Of a stretch of DNA of 64,000 nucleotides, positions 42,651 through 53,289 are shown in pieces (within the stretch, counting starts at the first letter, position 1; each line of letters begins with the position of its first letter). The position numbers and the translations under genes were made by a program. The stretch lies in assembly GCA_963576735.1 (NCBI GenBank), contig OY755180.1, forward strand, positions 18,628,678 through 18,692,677. Reading direction: 5' to 3'. The stretch comes from Bedellia somnulentella. Its lineage: Eukaryota; Arthropoda; Insecta; Lepidoptera; Bedelliidae. The notes beneath the pieces are model-generated. The model was given only the letters and a program-made list of their open reading frames with translations. It had not been told where the DNA came from and did not search any database.

Positions 42651-42880
42651 CATACATACATACATATACTCACGGCTATAAATCCCAAGAAGGTTTAGCC
42701 AGAGCTTTAGAGTTAGAAACTCCTCAGCTACCTTTAAAAGTTGATAGTGGACAATTTGGTAGAAATAAAGTTTTGCCCAAAAAGCACTTAAAAAGCGCCA
42801 TACCCTTACTTGCCTCTTACGACACCCGTGGGTAGAAAGGGGTAGTGAAGTGACATTCTAAGCCGGCACTACACGGCACT
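42651..42880 (-). repeat. RS element, minus strand, small internal deletion
   Basis: Tail to head. The segment 'GGTGATGGGTCTCCAACCGC' is missing, so 'AAGTTTT' is joined to 'GCCCAAAAAGC'. The head has a short duplication ('GTGAAGTGACATTC'). Confidence 0.87.
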
Positions 42881-43374
42881 ATTATAAATAAATGAATAAT
42901 ATAAAAGAAAAAGGGGTGTGATTTATCTTTCTTTCAAATGCCAATAATGATAGCAGGGTAGATCAACTTAGTTAAAACAAAGTAAGGACTTTAATAAACG
43001 GATGTAATACAGATTTGCGGTCTTGTATAACTAATCTTAGTTTATCTAAGAAAGCTTTAATGAACGAAAACAATTTACCGTTTCCAATTCCACTATGTCT
43101 TTTCTCGACAAAGGTTTATTTATAAGGCTTTCGGGGAAGACACAATCGAAGGAAACCCCACGCACCTTAATAACATTGAAGACCCTAGCAGTAAATAGCC
43201 TTACTTGGCAAAGGGCTCGGGTATTTGTGCCATAAAGAAATACACCCTTTCATACCTTTAAGTTTTCAATAGATTGGCAGATACGAGTGTAAAATCGGTC
43301 ATATTAATGTTTTTTTTTAAATGATTTGTTATCTCGTAAATAGTCATAATAAATCATTTTTAAATCACAATTCG
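42881..43374. other. No gene seen
   Basis: Unique AT-rich DNA with no feature noticed. Confidence 0.35.
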
Positions 43375-43470
43375 TACATATACTCCCACCTATAAATCGC
43401 AATAGCCAGTATTTTAGAATCGGAAATTCCTGAGCCTCTTTTGGAAGTTAAGAGGTGAGAAGTTAGTAAA
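43375..43470 (-). repeat. Decayed RS 3' half, minus strand
   Basis: 'CATATACTCCCACCTATAAA' to 'TTTTGGAAGTTAAGAGG'; it faces the next RS copy head-to-head. Confidence 0.6.
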
Positions 43471-43484
43471 GTAGTTAAAAGTTC

Positions 43485-43742
43485 CTGTGTAGTGTCGGCT
43501 TTTGCTGTGTAGTGTCGGCTTAGAATAGCACTACCCCATTTCTTCCGGAGGGTGTACGTGAGAGGCGACTAACGGTATTTGGGTTTTTAAGGGATTTTTG
43601 CGCGATGCGGTTGGAGACCCATCACCAACAACCTTTATTTTACCATCTTTTCCCCACGCAACTTCCAAAAGTGGCTGAGGAAATTCCCTAGCTCTGGCTA
43701 CCCCTTCTAGGGATTAGTGAGTCGTGAGTATATGTATGTATG
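43485..43742 (+). repeat. RS element, full length, with doubled head
   Basis: The opening ~20 bases 'TGTGTAGTGTCGGCTT' occur twice in tandem (43488 and 43505) before a normal RS body and (TATG)n tail. The same doubling is seen at the LINE 5' end (2617) and at 55607. Confidence 0.92.
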
Positions 43743-44515
43743 TGCAGAATAAAATACGCTTCAATTTATTTGCGCTTCATTTTTCCAGTTCTTTCACTTT
43801 ATTTAAAGCATAGAACTATGTTTCCAGTATTATATTAACTGTAATATAACTTGTCAATTTCTGTAATTCTACGTGTAGTCGGTGGAAAATATCGTATTCA
43901 TTCAACGATCATCCCTTGAAAATGTTGAAATATAGGTTTTTAGGGCATACTCGTGTTTCATGCTACCTTAGTAGTTTGAATTTCAACATTCATGTGGTCT
44001 GTATTTTAATTTAAGCGCTTTATCATCATAATGTCTTGGAAGATCCTATCATCATCCTCATCATCATCAACTTAAAGACGACACTATGGGCATAGGCCAG
44101 CTTTAAAGATTTCCATAATGATCGGTCCTTTTGTAGATCCATCGTTTCGTTTAAAGATATGTTAACCCCAACCTACCCCATCAAGGATTGTTATAATAGT
44201 ACCTATATGAAAGCTTACTTAGCTAAGCTCTGTAAGCTTGTACCCATCAATTAAAGCGAGTGTTATGCAAATAAGACACTCTCACGTAATTTCAGGGGTC
44301 GATGAGCTTCCGAATTGTAAGCCTTTTGTATACCAAATATGCCTTTATCACGCGCTTTGCGTGGCTTATATAAATGTACCTCTGACAATTGTTTGTTTAA
44401 CGTTGAAATTTACAATTTATGTAACAAACAGGCGTATTACAATGAGATTCTATGGATTCGGGTTTACACCTTTGTGTCCTTTCTTAAGTTATATGTATAG
44501 TTCATTAATTAAGCT
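43743..44515. other. No gene seen
   Basis: A 'CATCATCCTCATCATCATCA' simple repeat lies near 44050. The 108-codon frame at 44238-44564 is unrecognised and overlaps the LINE fragment in another frame. Confidence 0.35.
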
Positions 44516-44729
44516 TATGTGGAAGGAAATGTTAGTAGAGGACGACCTCGGAGGACTCATTTAGATCAAATAGAAAATGTGCTCAAAAAGGCAGGTGTCC
44601 GAAGTACGAAGAATAAAAGAGCATGTATGAAAAGATTGATGGATGTGAATGAAGCTAGAGAGGTTTGCCAGGGTCGTACAAAGTGGCGATCGATAGTCTC
44701 TGCCTACCCCAATGTATGTATGTATGTAT
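44516..44729 (+). mobile_element. RTE LINE 3' fragment with open C-terminal frame
   Basis: Matches LINE ~5808-6000 with few changes, then jumps at 'CCTACCCCAATG' to a (TATG)n tail, skipping the LINE's 'GGAACAACGGGCGTGAGTAT' end. A TS element has inserted into that tail. Confidence 0.88.
44519..44716 (+). pseudogene. C-terminal remnant of RTE endonuclease/reverse transcriptase
   Basis: About 65 codons stay in frame: 'VSRGRPRRTHLDQIENVLKK' then 'AGVRSTKNKRACMKRLMDVN' and 'KWRSIVSAYPN'. They correspond to residues ~967-1031 of the intact protein at 2909-6028. All catalytic domains are absent. Confidence 0.85.
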
Positions 44730-45094
44730 AAACATAAACATAAACGTTCACGCCGAATATCCCCGAGGGGGTTGGCAGAGGTACTAATACTTCTGAACAT
44801 CACGTGACTTTGTCACCTGGTGTTCAGAGTACCCACGTTTTGCATGGACAGTGTACTCACGTGATAGGGGGCAGGCCTATCGCCGTTTTTGTACGAATAC
44901 ACTGTCACATGACTAAGACAAACTCAGCCATGTGGGTTTCCTCACGATGTTTTCCCTCACCGTTAACAACCATGATAAATTAACCACACATATGTCTTTA
45001 GAAAAGACAAATTGGTGTAGGCCCGACCAAGGATTTGAACACTAGTCGTTTGCACGATAACCGAGTGTTCTACCCACTGGGCTATCACGGTTGC
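44730..45094 (-). repeat. TS element, full length, inserted in a TATG tail
   Basis: Tail 'AACATAAACATAAACG' to head 'CTGGGCTATCACGGTTGC'. TGTATGTATGTAT at 44717-44729 and 45095-45107 is the duplicated target, taken from the microsatellite tail of the LINE fragment. Confidence 0.92.
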
Positions 45095-45107
45095 TGTATG
45101 TATGTAT

Positions 45108-45165
45108 TAAAGGTGGGGAAAAACACCGAGAGAAAACCTCACACCTCGATTGGTTACCAGCTGCT
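45108..45165 (+). repeat. TS body relic
   Basis: 'AAAGGTGGGGAAAAACACCG' and 'AGAGAAAACCTCACA' resemble the TS phrase 'GGTGAGGGAAAACATCGTGA'. Confidence 0.4.
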
Positions 45166-45289
45166 AGTGGCCGAACATTTGTTCCAATAACCATTTATTC
45201 TCTTTACCAAATACCTCATTTTAAACATCAACTTAGTCTGTCACTTTATGATATTTATCAAATTTAAATAAGTTATGCTATAATTACGG

Positions 45290-45750
45290 TGATGTATGGT
45301 GTCAGCTTAGAATAGCACTACTTCATTATCATAACTTCCCTCGGTGATTTATAGGGTGGCTAAGTGTATTGATGTTGATTGACTTATTAATAAGCAACTA
45401 AGTCTTGACCTTATTAATTTAAAAAAAATATATGAAAATTGCATTAAAAAATACTTTATTGATGGTAAATGTGTGAACCCATCGCCCTCCACCTCTAAAT
45501 AAATAAGATATTTTTAATTATTTTTGTTGGTTAATTTATTACATTTTAGTCCAGTAAATATTGTAAAATCTTATATTAGACTCCCTAAGGGCCACAATCT
45601 AGTTTATAAGTATAGATCAATACCCCTTTGTATTATAATTATAAATGTTAAAAACCTTTAAAATATTTTTTTTTTAAATGATTATTTCTAAAGAAATCGC
45701 TAATTGTGAAGCTCTAGCTACCCCTGAGATTTATAGCCGTGAGGGTACAT
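45290..45750 (+). repeat. Old RS element expanded by insertions
   Basis: The head (45290-45370), a middle snippet ('GTGTGAACCCATCGCCCTCC', ~45468) and the tail (45690-45748, 'AGCTCTAGCTACCCCTGAGA') are in RS order but spread over 460 bases. Confidence 0.55.
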
Positions 45751-45754
45751 GTCA

Positions 45755-45925
45755 AAAAGAAGAAGAAGAAGAAGAAGAAAAACGTTTATTCGCCATGTGT
45801 GGCACAAAAAACATACAAACAAAAAGTAATAATATAAATAATAACTATTAAAATAACTTAAAATTAACACAATATTAAATATGAAAAAAAAGAAGAAAAC
45901 AAACAACTTAACAAAAACAAACTAA
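45755..45925 (-). repeat. LINE-like 3' tail with (TTC)n end
   Basis: Minus-strand reading: 'GCCACACATGGCGAATAAAC' followed by a (TTC)n run. It is similar in layout to 22100-22366. Confidence 0.5.
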
Positions 45926-46594
45926 TTAATACTTATTCTAATGTAATTATTCTAAAATACTCAAACCCACTGAGTTGAACAGAGTTATATCCCATTTCGT
46001 ACTCTCCCAACAGTCAGTAAAACAAAGATCCGGTTATCGGAACGCACCGCAACATAACATTTCATCGGTTGACACGTTTATTTGGGCTTGCTGTAAGCTG
46101 GGCTGGGTTGTATCGGCACAAAGCTGATTTAGCTGATTTATTTGCACGGGATGTCGTATTAGCAACGGACTTGTTTACCTTTGCTTCAATACGCTATATT
46201 TGATCAGCCGATAATTGAAGAGGTAACGGGAGAGGCTTTACATTCAATAATTCATCTTTCACTTAAGGGATTTGTTATACCGGAAATTATTGTAAAAGAA
46301 AAAGGAATGCTTAATTAATTAACAATGTTTACTTGAGCTACTTATTTTGTTTTTTCATCGAAAATTAATCAACTTGACAGCTTACAGGGTAGGGGTGTAA
46401 GCTTAACAATTAAACTGAACTTTTTGCTTTTGAAAATTAAGCTTTGATTAAATTACTACACTTTGTAGATCGTTTATAATAAAGAAGTAACGATTATTAA
46501 TTTGATACCTTAAAATATATCATTGTTAACAATTTATAAAAAAGTTAATACCCAGTGCTATAATCCTAAAGGATTCGTTAAAACTGAATGACAT

Positions 46595-46850
46595 GTAAGA
46601 AAGAAAGAAAGTATATATTCATTGCCTAAGGGCACATATAAAAGTTTCACTTAAATTCACAAAATATTATCACCAAATTGAAAAGTACATATAGTAAAAC
46701 TAGAGAAAACAAATAAATTAAAAATACCACTAAAAATGAATAAAAGTACTCGAGGGCAAAGAATTGGCTTCTGGCTTAGAATTATTTAAAGGCATTTGCC
46801 TTTAAAACTGATTTTCAGCCAGAATCATAATGTGTCACGCCACGGACTGT
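46595..46850 (-). repeat. LINE-like 3' tail with (CTTT)n end
   Basis: The minus strand runs from 'GGCTGAAAATCAGTTTTAAA' to a (CTTT)n tail (46598-46612), in the same order as 22100-22366. No coding part is attached. Confidence 0.55.
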
Positions 46851-46937
46851 CTTATAAAATAATAATGTATTATTATATAATGTAATAGGCATGCATATGT
46901 ATGTGCACAGATATGCAGTCATATATTTTCATTTATA

Positions 46938-47309
46938 CATAACATAAACGTTCACGCCGAATATCCCCGAAGGGGTTGGCAGAGGTACTAATACTTCTGA
47001 ACAACACGTGACTTTGTCACCTGGTTTTCAGAGTACCCACGTTTTGCATGGACAGTTTACTCACGTGATAGGGGGCAGGCCTATCGCCGTTTTTGTACAA
47101 ATACACTGTCACATGACTAAGTACAACTCAGCCATGTGGGTTTCCTCACGATGTTTTCCCTCACCGTTAACAACCATGATAAATTAACCACACATATGTC
47201 TTTAGAAAAGACAAATTGGTGTAGGCCCGACCCAGGATTTGAACACTAGTCGTTTGCACGATAACCGAGTGTTCTACCCACTGGGCTATCACGGTTATTT
47301 ATTATTATT
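46938..47309 (-). repeat. TS element, full length, minus strand, 14-bp TSD
   Basis: Complete from 'AACATAAACGTTCACGCCGA' to 'CTGGGCTATCACGGTTA'. TATTTTCATYTATA flanks at 46924-46937 and 47310-47323 with a single difference. Confidence 0.92.
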
Positions 47310-47323
47310 TATTTTCATCTATA

Positions 47324-47749
47324 ATTTGTTGAATTTTAATATTGACCCTACAAACTCATCAATGTATTATTTAGCTACTGTTTCCGTCTCATATTTCTTA
47401 CAACTAATTGGTATTTTGTTTAAATTTTAACACATTATAAATTAACCATTCCTTGTTCTGTGTAAATCTTCAAGTGATAAATCAAATCCAATTATTAACC
47501 CGTAGTCTTAGTTGGTTATGATTGCGGGTTAGTTTAGTATATCTCAGATCTTTCATACAAGTGTGTGCTCACATGAATAATATACCAACCTCGTGTATTC
47601 GGTGTGATTTATTTAGTTAATGGCTGCGAGCTTGTCGCTTTATTTAGATAAACTCTGAAGCGAAGTTATTTATTTTACATTTATGTTAACTGTATTATAT
47701 ATGTATGTGTGGTGTGTAGTACGTCTCTATCATATTTTGTAGTGTAAAC
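47324..47749. other. No gene seen
   Basis: AT-rich; the frame 47239-47430 begins inside the TS element and is non-coding. Confidence 0.35.
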
Positions 47750-47752
47750 CTG

Positions 47753-47808
47753 TGAATAATCGGCTTAGAATAGCACTTTCTAATTTCTACCCGCGGCGGG
47801 TTTCGTTA
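47753..47808 (+). repeat. RS head relic
   Basis: 'AATCGGCTTAGAATAGCACT', then 'TTTCTACCCGCGGCGGGTTT'; only the head survives before the adjacent hairpin. Confidence 0.65.
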
Positions 47809-47809
47809 G

Positions 47810-47895
47810 GGCCTTAAGAGCTTATTCCATTTGTCTGAATGAAGACGTCTGAAAGCCACAGAATCTGAATTCAGACTAGTGGAATAACGTTCTTA
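47810..47895. repeat. Imperfect hairpin with ~28-bp arms
   Basis: 'CTTATTCCATTTGTCTGAAT' pairs with 'ATTCAGACTAGTGGAATAAC' and the pairing extends outward to 'CCTTAAGA' / 'TTCTTAGGG'. It looks like a small foldback element or relic. Confidence 0.6.
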
Positions 47896-48214
47896 GGGTT
47901 TTGGGATTTTTAATCGTAAATGCTGGACACAAATCACAAAAACACTAAGTGCAACAAGAATTTTTTTTTGTGTAATGAAAATAAACTTAACTTATGACAA
48001 AAACATGTCGATGTATCGTTTAATAAATAATTTTATTTATGCACGGTTTTTACAGTTTTAAAGGTCGTTCTCTTAAGTATATAGAAACAGGCGTTTTTAT
48101 TCAGATCGTTTAATGTAGCACTTGAAGGTTTCTGCCTACCCAATAGGTACTTATTGCGTGTGTATGTTTATTGTCAAACGTATTCTTATATCATATCTAG
48201 TGTTGCCAAAAAAA

Positions 48215-48400
48215 AAGACGAAAGGTTTATTTTTCAAAATAAAGTTAAATACTAACATTTTTTGAACGTCAAAGTTTTAAATTTATCGTTAATCCGTTGC
48301 TTCGGATGGTGTTCGTAAAGAGAAGAAGCAACAAAGAAACTCTTTACATTCACATTTTTTCATTTTTTCAAAATATGGTTTGTCTAATTTCAGTATGTAA
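48215..48400 (-). repeat. 3' end of a CR1/Jockey-group LINE, inverted
   Basis: The minus strand reads 'GAGTTTCTTTGTTGCTTCTT', 'CCATCCGAAGCAACGG' and 'TTTGACGTTCAAAAAATG', matching in order the 3' UTR at 52677-52790 of the LINE on the opposite strand just downstream. Confidence 0.7.
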
Positions 48401-48517
48401 ACATGTTTTTACTTTATTAAAGATTTTCTATGCGACCAAACCAAACGCTAGTTTGACAAAATTAAAATAAATTGTCCATCACAAAAAACCAATCACATAA
48501 CGTGAGAAGAAGCCTTG

Positions 48518-48762
48518 TTGTGTAGTGTCGGTTTAGAATAGCACAGCCCCATTTCTGCCTTTCTGATTTCTGGTTGATCGTAAGAGGCGGCTAAGGATGT
48601 TTGGGAATTTGAAGTGATTTTTGGTTTGAGACCCATCACCGAAAAAATATTTACCATCTTTACCCCACTTAACTTCCAAAAGTGGCTGATGAATGTTTTT
48701 TCTGAATTTCTGGCTACCTCTTTTAGGGATTTATAGCCGTAAGTTTATGTAAGTATGTATGA
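48518..48762 (+). repeat. RS element, diverged, near full length
   Basis: Head 'TGTAGTGTCGGTTTAGAATA', a middle missing the 'GGCGATGC' step, and tail 'GCCGTAAGTTTATGTAAGTA'. It sits between the inverted LINE end and the 5' edge of the LINE below. Confidence 0.85.
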
Positions 48763-48806
48763 TATTCTTATACTCATATGTATGAAATATAATAAATACT
48801 ATAAGT

Positions 48807-49624
48807 ATGAAAAATAGTATGAAATTCATAAACAAGTCTTTCAGAAAAATTGATTTACTAAACCAAATAGATAGTTTGAATGATAAACTGAGTGAGCTGA
48901 TTGTTAGTCAGGAAGATCTGCATTTAAGATACAAACATATCGGCAGTCTTATAGACAAAGAGACGACTACTCTGAATAGTCATATTTCCTCAACTAGCGT
49001 TATATCTCAGTCACCCCAACCAAGTAATGGGATTACATTACCAACTGTTAGCACGCCGCCTCCGGCAAACAGAACATTAGTATTTTCGGACAGCATGGCC
49101 GTAGGTTTTGGCGAAATACTTAATAAGTATCTTAATCAACATGTCATTAACCATTGCTATACGGGTGCAAACTTTAATTATATAGTAGAACGAATATTAT
49201 TAGGCACTTATGACGAATATACAACGATTGTCGTACTGGTCGGCAATAGTATAGGATTAAATAAGTATTTATTAAATAAAAGTATAAATAAACTTTTGGA
49301 AATACAAAAAATATATAAATGTAAATTTATATTTTGTACCTTTCCATACTTACTTAATATGAATAAGCAGAATGACAATATTCATATTATGAATAATCTA
49401 ATATGTCACGTGACATGTTGTCAAAGCGACAATTTGTTTTGTTTGGATTTGAATAAGTTTTTACCTTATTCAAATTCTCGACTGGGTACTGTATACATAC
49501 CCTAAATCAAAAGCGGAACATTGCTAAATTATTAGCATATAATATATCTGACCCCCATATATTTAATATAAGGGGAAACTTACTTCTAGTATGCGATGGT
49601 GGAAACCATAATTTAAAGTTTTAA
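48807..49624 (+). pseudogene. LINE ORF1 with SGNH-like domain, frameshifted
   Basis: The first frame runs 232 codons to 49505. Residues ~10-60 look like a coiled coil ('LLNQIDSLNDKLSELIVSQE'). A Ser/Pro-rich linker follows. From ~90 an SGNH-hydrolase-like fold appears, with a block-I-like 'LVFSDSM' (GDS replaced by SDS) and 'VVLVGNSIG' in the block III position. Similar esterase-like domains are known in ORF1 of CR1-group LINEs. Coding similarity continues in another frame from ~49494 ('LNQKRNIAKLLAYN') to a stop at 49622-49624, so a frameshift near 49490 removes the natural C-terminus. ORF1 products are thought to bind the element RNA. Confidence 0.7.
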
Positions 49625-49632
49625 GAGTGACA

Positions 49633-50625
49633 ATGGAAGAGCCTCCTGTCGTCCTTAAGTCGTCACCTAACATCAGTATTGTAAACAAGGAAGGAGGTTC
49701 TTCTGGCAATATTAATAAAAAGAATACTTTACAAGGAGTCTCTCAGTTTAAACTTGTATGTCAAAATACTCAGGGGTTTTCTTGTAAAGAATTAGAAATA
49801 GAACTGTTTTTGGAAAAATATGAAATAGATTGTTTATGTGTTACTGAACACTGGCTTAAGAATTGCGAACTCATATTTGGTTTTGAAAACTATTATTTAG
49901 GTAGCAACTACTGCCGCAATTCCCAAAGCAAAGCCTGTGGTGGCTCTGCTATATTTTTAAAAAATAATATTAAATCAAAAATTCGTAATGATATTGTAAA
50001 GTTAAGCGTTGAGCAAGTCGTGGAATTATCCTGCATAGAGTTAAAAAACTATTTCTTAGTATGTGTGTATCGACCCCCTTATAACCAAAATTATGATAAA
50101 TTCGAAAATGTAATGGAAGATGTATTAAGCAAAGTTTTCAGGAATAAAAAACGTATAATAATATGTGGAGACTTCAATGTGGATCTCCTACAAGACAGTT
50201 ATCTTAAAACACGATTGATGAGTTTATTCCAATCGTTCAATTTAGAAAATTTATTCTTGGAACCGACTAGAATCAAAACATGCTTAGATAATGTATTTAC
50301 TAATGCAGATTTTTCAAGTAAATGTGTTATAAATAAACTAAAGTCTGATCACAGCGGCCTTTTTGTTAGCTTTCCTCTAGAGATACCAGAACCAAAAATT
50401 GTTATTAAAAAAAGGCATATTACTGCTAGTAAAGTAGAAAAATATATAAATATAATAAGCTCTAAGTTGCCTACATGTACAATTAATAAAAACCCAAATA
50501 CTAGCTATGATATTTTTTATAACGTTCTGATAAATGAGTTTAATAAAGTTTTTAGTGTAAAAAATGTAACTATTACCAGTAAATTTAAGTTTTGTGAGTG
50601 GGCAACTCCAAGTATTAGTATATAA
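49633..50625 (+). pseudogene. LINE ORF2 endonuclease part, frameshifted at its end
   Basis: An exonuclease-endonuclease-phosphatase domain with 'QNTQGF', 'TEHWL' (catalytic Glu), 'VYRPP', 'CGDFNVDLL' and 'SDHSGLF' (catalytic Asp-His) in the usual order. The ATG at 49633 is preferred over the upstream GTG. It starts eight bases after the ORF1 stop (49622-49624). The frame is lost near 50600-50625 and the protein continues in the next frame. Confidence 0.85.
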
Positions 50626-51880
50626 ATCGAGAGAAAAACTCTTCGATTTATATGATCAGAAAGCTTATAGTAATAATAATGAATTGAGTGAATATGTAAA
50701 AAAATACTCAAAAATATTCAATAAAGTATGTAAAGAGGCTAAAGCCAGATACCTAAGCCGACGTATCCGAACATCCGATAATAAAGTTAAAACAGTGTGG
50801 AATATTATCAACACCCAAACAGGCCGAGGTAAACCATGTGATCAGGAGTTCTGTGTTCGATCTGATAAAGGTCTGACTACCTCTAATGAGGAAATCGCTT
50901 GTATTTTTGAAAAATATTTTACTGACATACCATCAAAAACAACTGAATATTTAAACACATCGGTTATAAAAGCTCAACAATTGTTACAACAAAATGTTGA
51001 TAGGTGCGAAACTTTGTTTTGTTTTAAAGATGTCAGCCCTACAGATATCGAAAAATGTTTTAAATCATTTAAACTAAAAAGTTCTGAAGACATTTGGGGT
51101 ATGTCAGTGAAAGTTTGCCATAATTTTATTGTAACTTTGGCTCCATATTTAGCAGATATATTTAATGAATGTATAAGAAATAAAATCTTTCCAAATCTCA
51201 TGAAGCATAGTAAAATTGTACCACTTCTTAAATCCGGAGGAGATAAAATTAGTCCTGATGGTTATAGACCCATATCAATTCTGCCAGTTTTAAGTAAAAT
51301 ATTCGAAAAACTAATGTTCAATCAAATGCTTTTGCATTTCGCTTCAAACAAATTGTTTCATCCAAAACAATTTGGCTTTACGAAGGGCCGCTCTACCACC
51401 GATGCAGGCGTTGCCTTAATGAAACACATTTTTGATTCGTGGGAACGCAAAAATGATGCTATTGGTTTGTTTTGCGATCTTACGAAGGCATTTGATTGTG
51501 CAGATCATGAAATCCTTTTTATTAAATTAGAACATTATGGCATACAAGGTGACGCACTTAAATTAATAAAGTCTTACTTTTCGTATCGGATACAGAAAGT
51601 GCAAATCAATAATGCAATATCACCTGGAACTCATGTAAAAATGGGTGTTCCGCAGGGTTCTATTTTGGGCCCATTTTTATTTTTAGTTTATATTAATGAT
51701 TTGCCGTTCATGGTCGAGAAAATGTCCGAGATAGTGTTATTTGCTGATGATACTTCTTTTGTATTTGACGTTGAAAGAAATAATCAGAATATTGACGAGG
51801 TGAATAACACGGTTTCACAGATTCAAACATGGTTTGCTTCCAATAATCTTGTACTGAATGGTAAAAATGGTATGGGGTGA
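50594..51880 (+). pseudogene. LINE ORF2 reverse transcriptase part
   Basis: Continues the endonuclease frame ('KSREKLFDLYDQKAYSNN'). The reverse transcriptase has 'HSKIVPLLKSGG', 'YRPISILPVLSKIFEKL', 'QFGFTKGRSTTDA', 'CDLTKAFDCADH', 'GVPQGSILGPFLFLVYINDL' and the catalytic 'FADDTS'. Motif spacing is normal. It ends prematurely at TGA (51878-51880), where a 29-bp insertion shifts the frame. Clearly CR1/Jockey-like ('GVPQGSILGP', 'FADD') and different from the RTE protein at 2909-6028 ('GVRQGC', 'YADD'). Confidence 0.9.
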
Positions 51881-51896
51881 TTTAAAATGGTAAAAA
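51857..51896 (+). repeat. 11-bp direct repeat around a 29-bp insertion
   Basis: AATGGTAAAAA occurs at 51857-51867 and 51886-51896. The 29-base offset accounts exactly for the frame change between the reverse transcriptase and its C-terminal part. Confidence 0.8.
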
Positions 51897-52647
51897 AACC
51901 AAATGCATTAAATTTGTATTACCTAATGTTAGGTGCGTTGATAACGAAATAATTTTAAATAATGAAAAGTTAGTATTTTCGGATAACACAGTTTTCTTAG
52001 GGATAACTCTGGACTCCAAGCTCCAATGGGGACCCAACATTAGCTCACTAGCTGGCAGGCTAAGTAGTGCTGCATATGCCGTTAGGAAAATAAGACATTT
52101 GACAGATGTACAGACAGCTCGATTAGTTTATTACAGCTATTTTCATAGTGTAATGTCTTACGGTATTTTACTCTGGGGCAGAGCAGCTGATGTTGGTTCC
52201 ATATCTATTCTACAAAAGAGAGCAATAAGAGCTATATACAATTTGAGATCCCGAGATTCCCTGAGGGAATTGTTTAAAACAATAAATATATTGACGCTGC
52301 CATGTCAATATATTTATGAAAATATTATGTATGTAAGAAAGAATCAGGCCTCTTTTGTGAAAAATTGTGACAGACATATTCGAAACCTGAGAGATAACAA
52401 TAAAATATCAGTACCAAAATACAGATTGTCAAAAGTAAATACATCTTTCATGGGGTTATGCGTAAAAATGTATAATAAAATACCTGAGGACATTTTAAAT
52501 TTATCAGAAACAAAATTTAAAGCAGCAGTTAAAAGAAATCTTAGTTCGAAAGCCTATTACAATGTCAATGATTACATTAATGATGAAGTGGCTTGGTGTC
52601 ATCAGGGCTCTGTGCAGGATGTTTCCGGGCTAACACCAAAATTGTAA
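51886..52647 (+). pseudogene. LINE ORF2 C-terminal region
   Basis: About 250 codons open to TAA: 'KCIKFVLPNVR', 'VFLGITLDSKLQWGPNI', 'VYYSYFHSVMSYGILLWG', 'QKRAIRAIYNLRSRDS' and 'FMGLCVKMYNKIPED'. This is the standard post-reverse-transcriptase region of CR1/Jockey-group ORF2. It is in a different frame from the upstream part but continuous with it in content. Confidence 0.88.
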
Positions 52648-52810
52648 TGGACGTAAAAAAAAAGATGTGTGTTGACGAGTTTCTTACGGGTTCTTCTCTC
52701 AACAAAACACCTTCCGAATCCGAAGTAAACTTAGTCTTAGGTTAAAATTTGACGTTCAAAAACAAAGATTTATCTTTTTATTTTGAAATAAATGATTATT
52801 TTTTTTTATT

Positions 52811-53289
52811 ATTTTATACTCAAAAAGTGCAACTATTACTTTATCGCCGTGCCGTAGATTAGTAAATAAGGACTTTTCTTGTCCAAAATTGCGTTTCGAA
52901 TTATAATAATGGCATGCTATTAAAATTAGGACCGGGTAGTATATTGGCGTAATTTTCTATTGCAAAGTAATCATCTACAATGTTTAAAGTCTCGGTGAAA
53001 ACACATAAAATGTATTAAACTGAAGCAACGATTATCCTTTTTAGTGCGACGATGTTATAAAGTTTTGCAATATTACATTATTACCCACGAGCTATTAAAT
53101 TGTAATCCTTCAGACATTGTTATCCACTCACGATTAAAACCATGATTAAAATCTCAATTATCGTTTTTGAAGGAAAGTTATTAATTTATTTTAAACACGC
53201 ATAGCTTCAAGCTTTAGATTAAAACTTTTTATGTGTTTAAATATAACTTGCAATTTAATGACGTAATTATATTTTAGCAATTACCGATT
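52811..53289. other. No gene seen
   Basis: AT-rich sequence following the LINE 3' end; no open frame or repeat match noticed. Confidence 0.35.

Larger units (their letters stand above)
48765..52810 (+). mobile_element. CR1/Jockey-group LINE, two ORFs, dead
   Basis: ORF1, ORF2 (endonuclease then reverse transcriptase) and a ~160-bp 3' UTR ending near 'TTTGAAATAAATGATT' are all present. ORF1 carries one frameshift and ORF2 two. The 5' edge is uncertain: ORF1 starts only ~40 bases after an RS tail and lacks the N-terminal zinc-finger part usual for such ORF1s, so the copy is probably 5'-truncated. Clade placement within CR1/Daphne/Kiri/Jockey was not tested. Confidence 0.85.
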
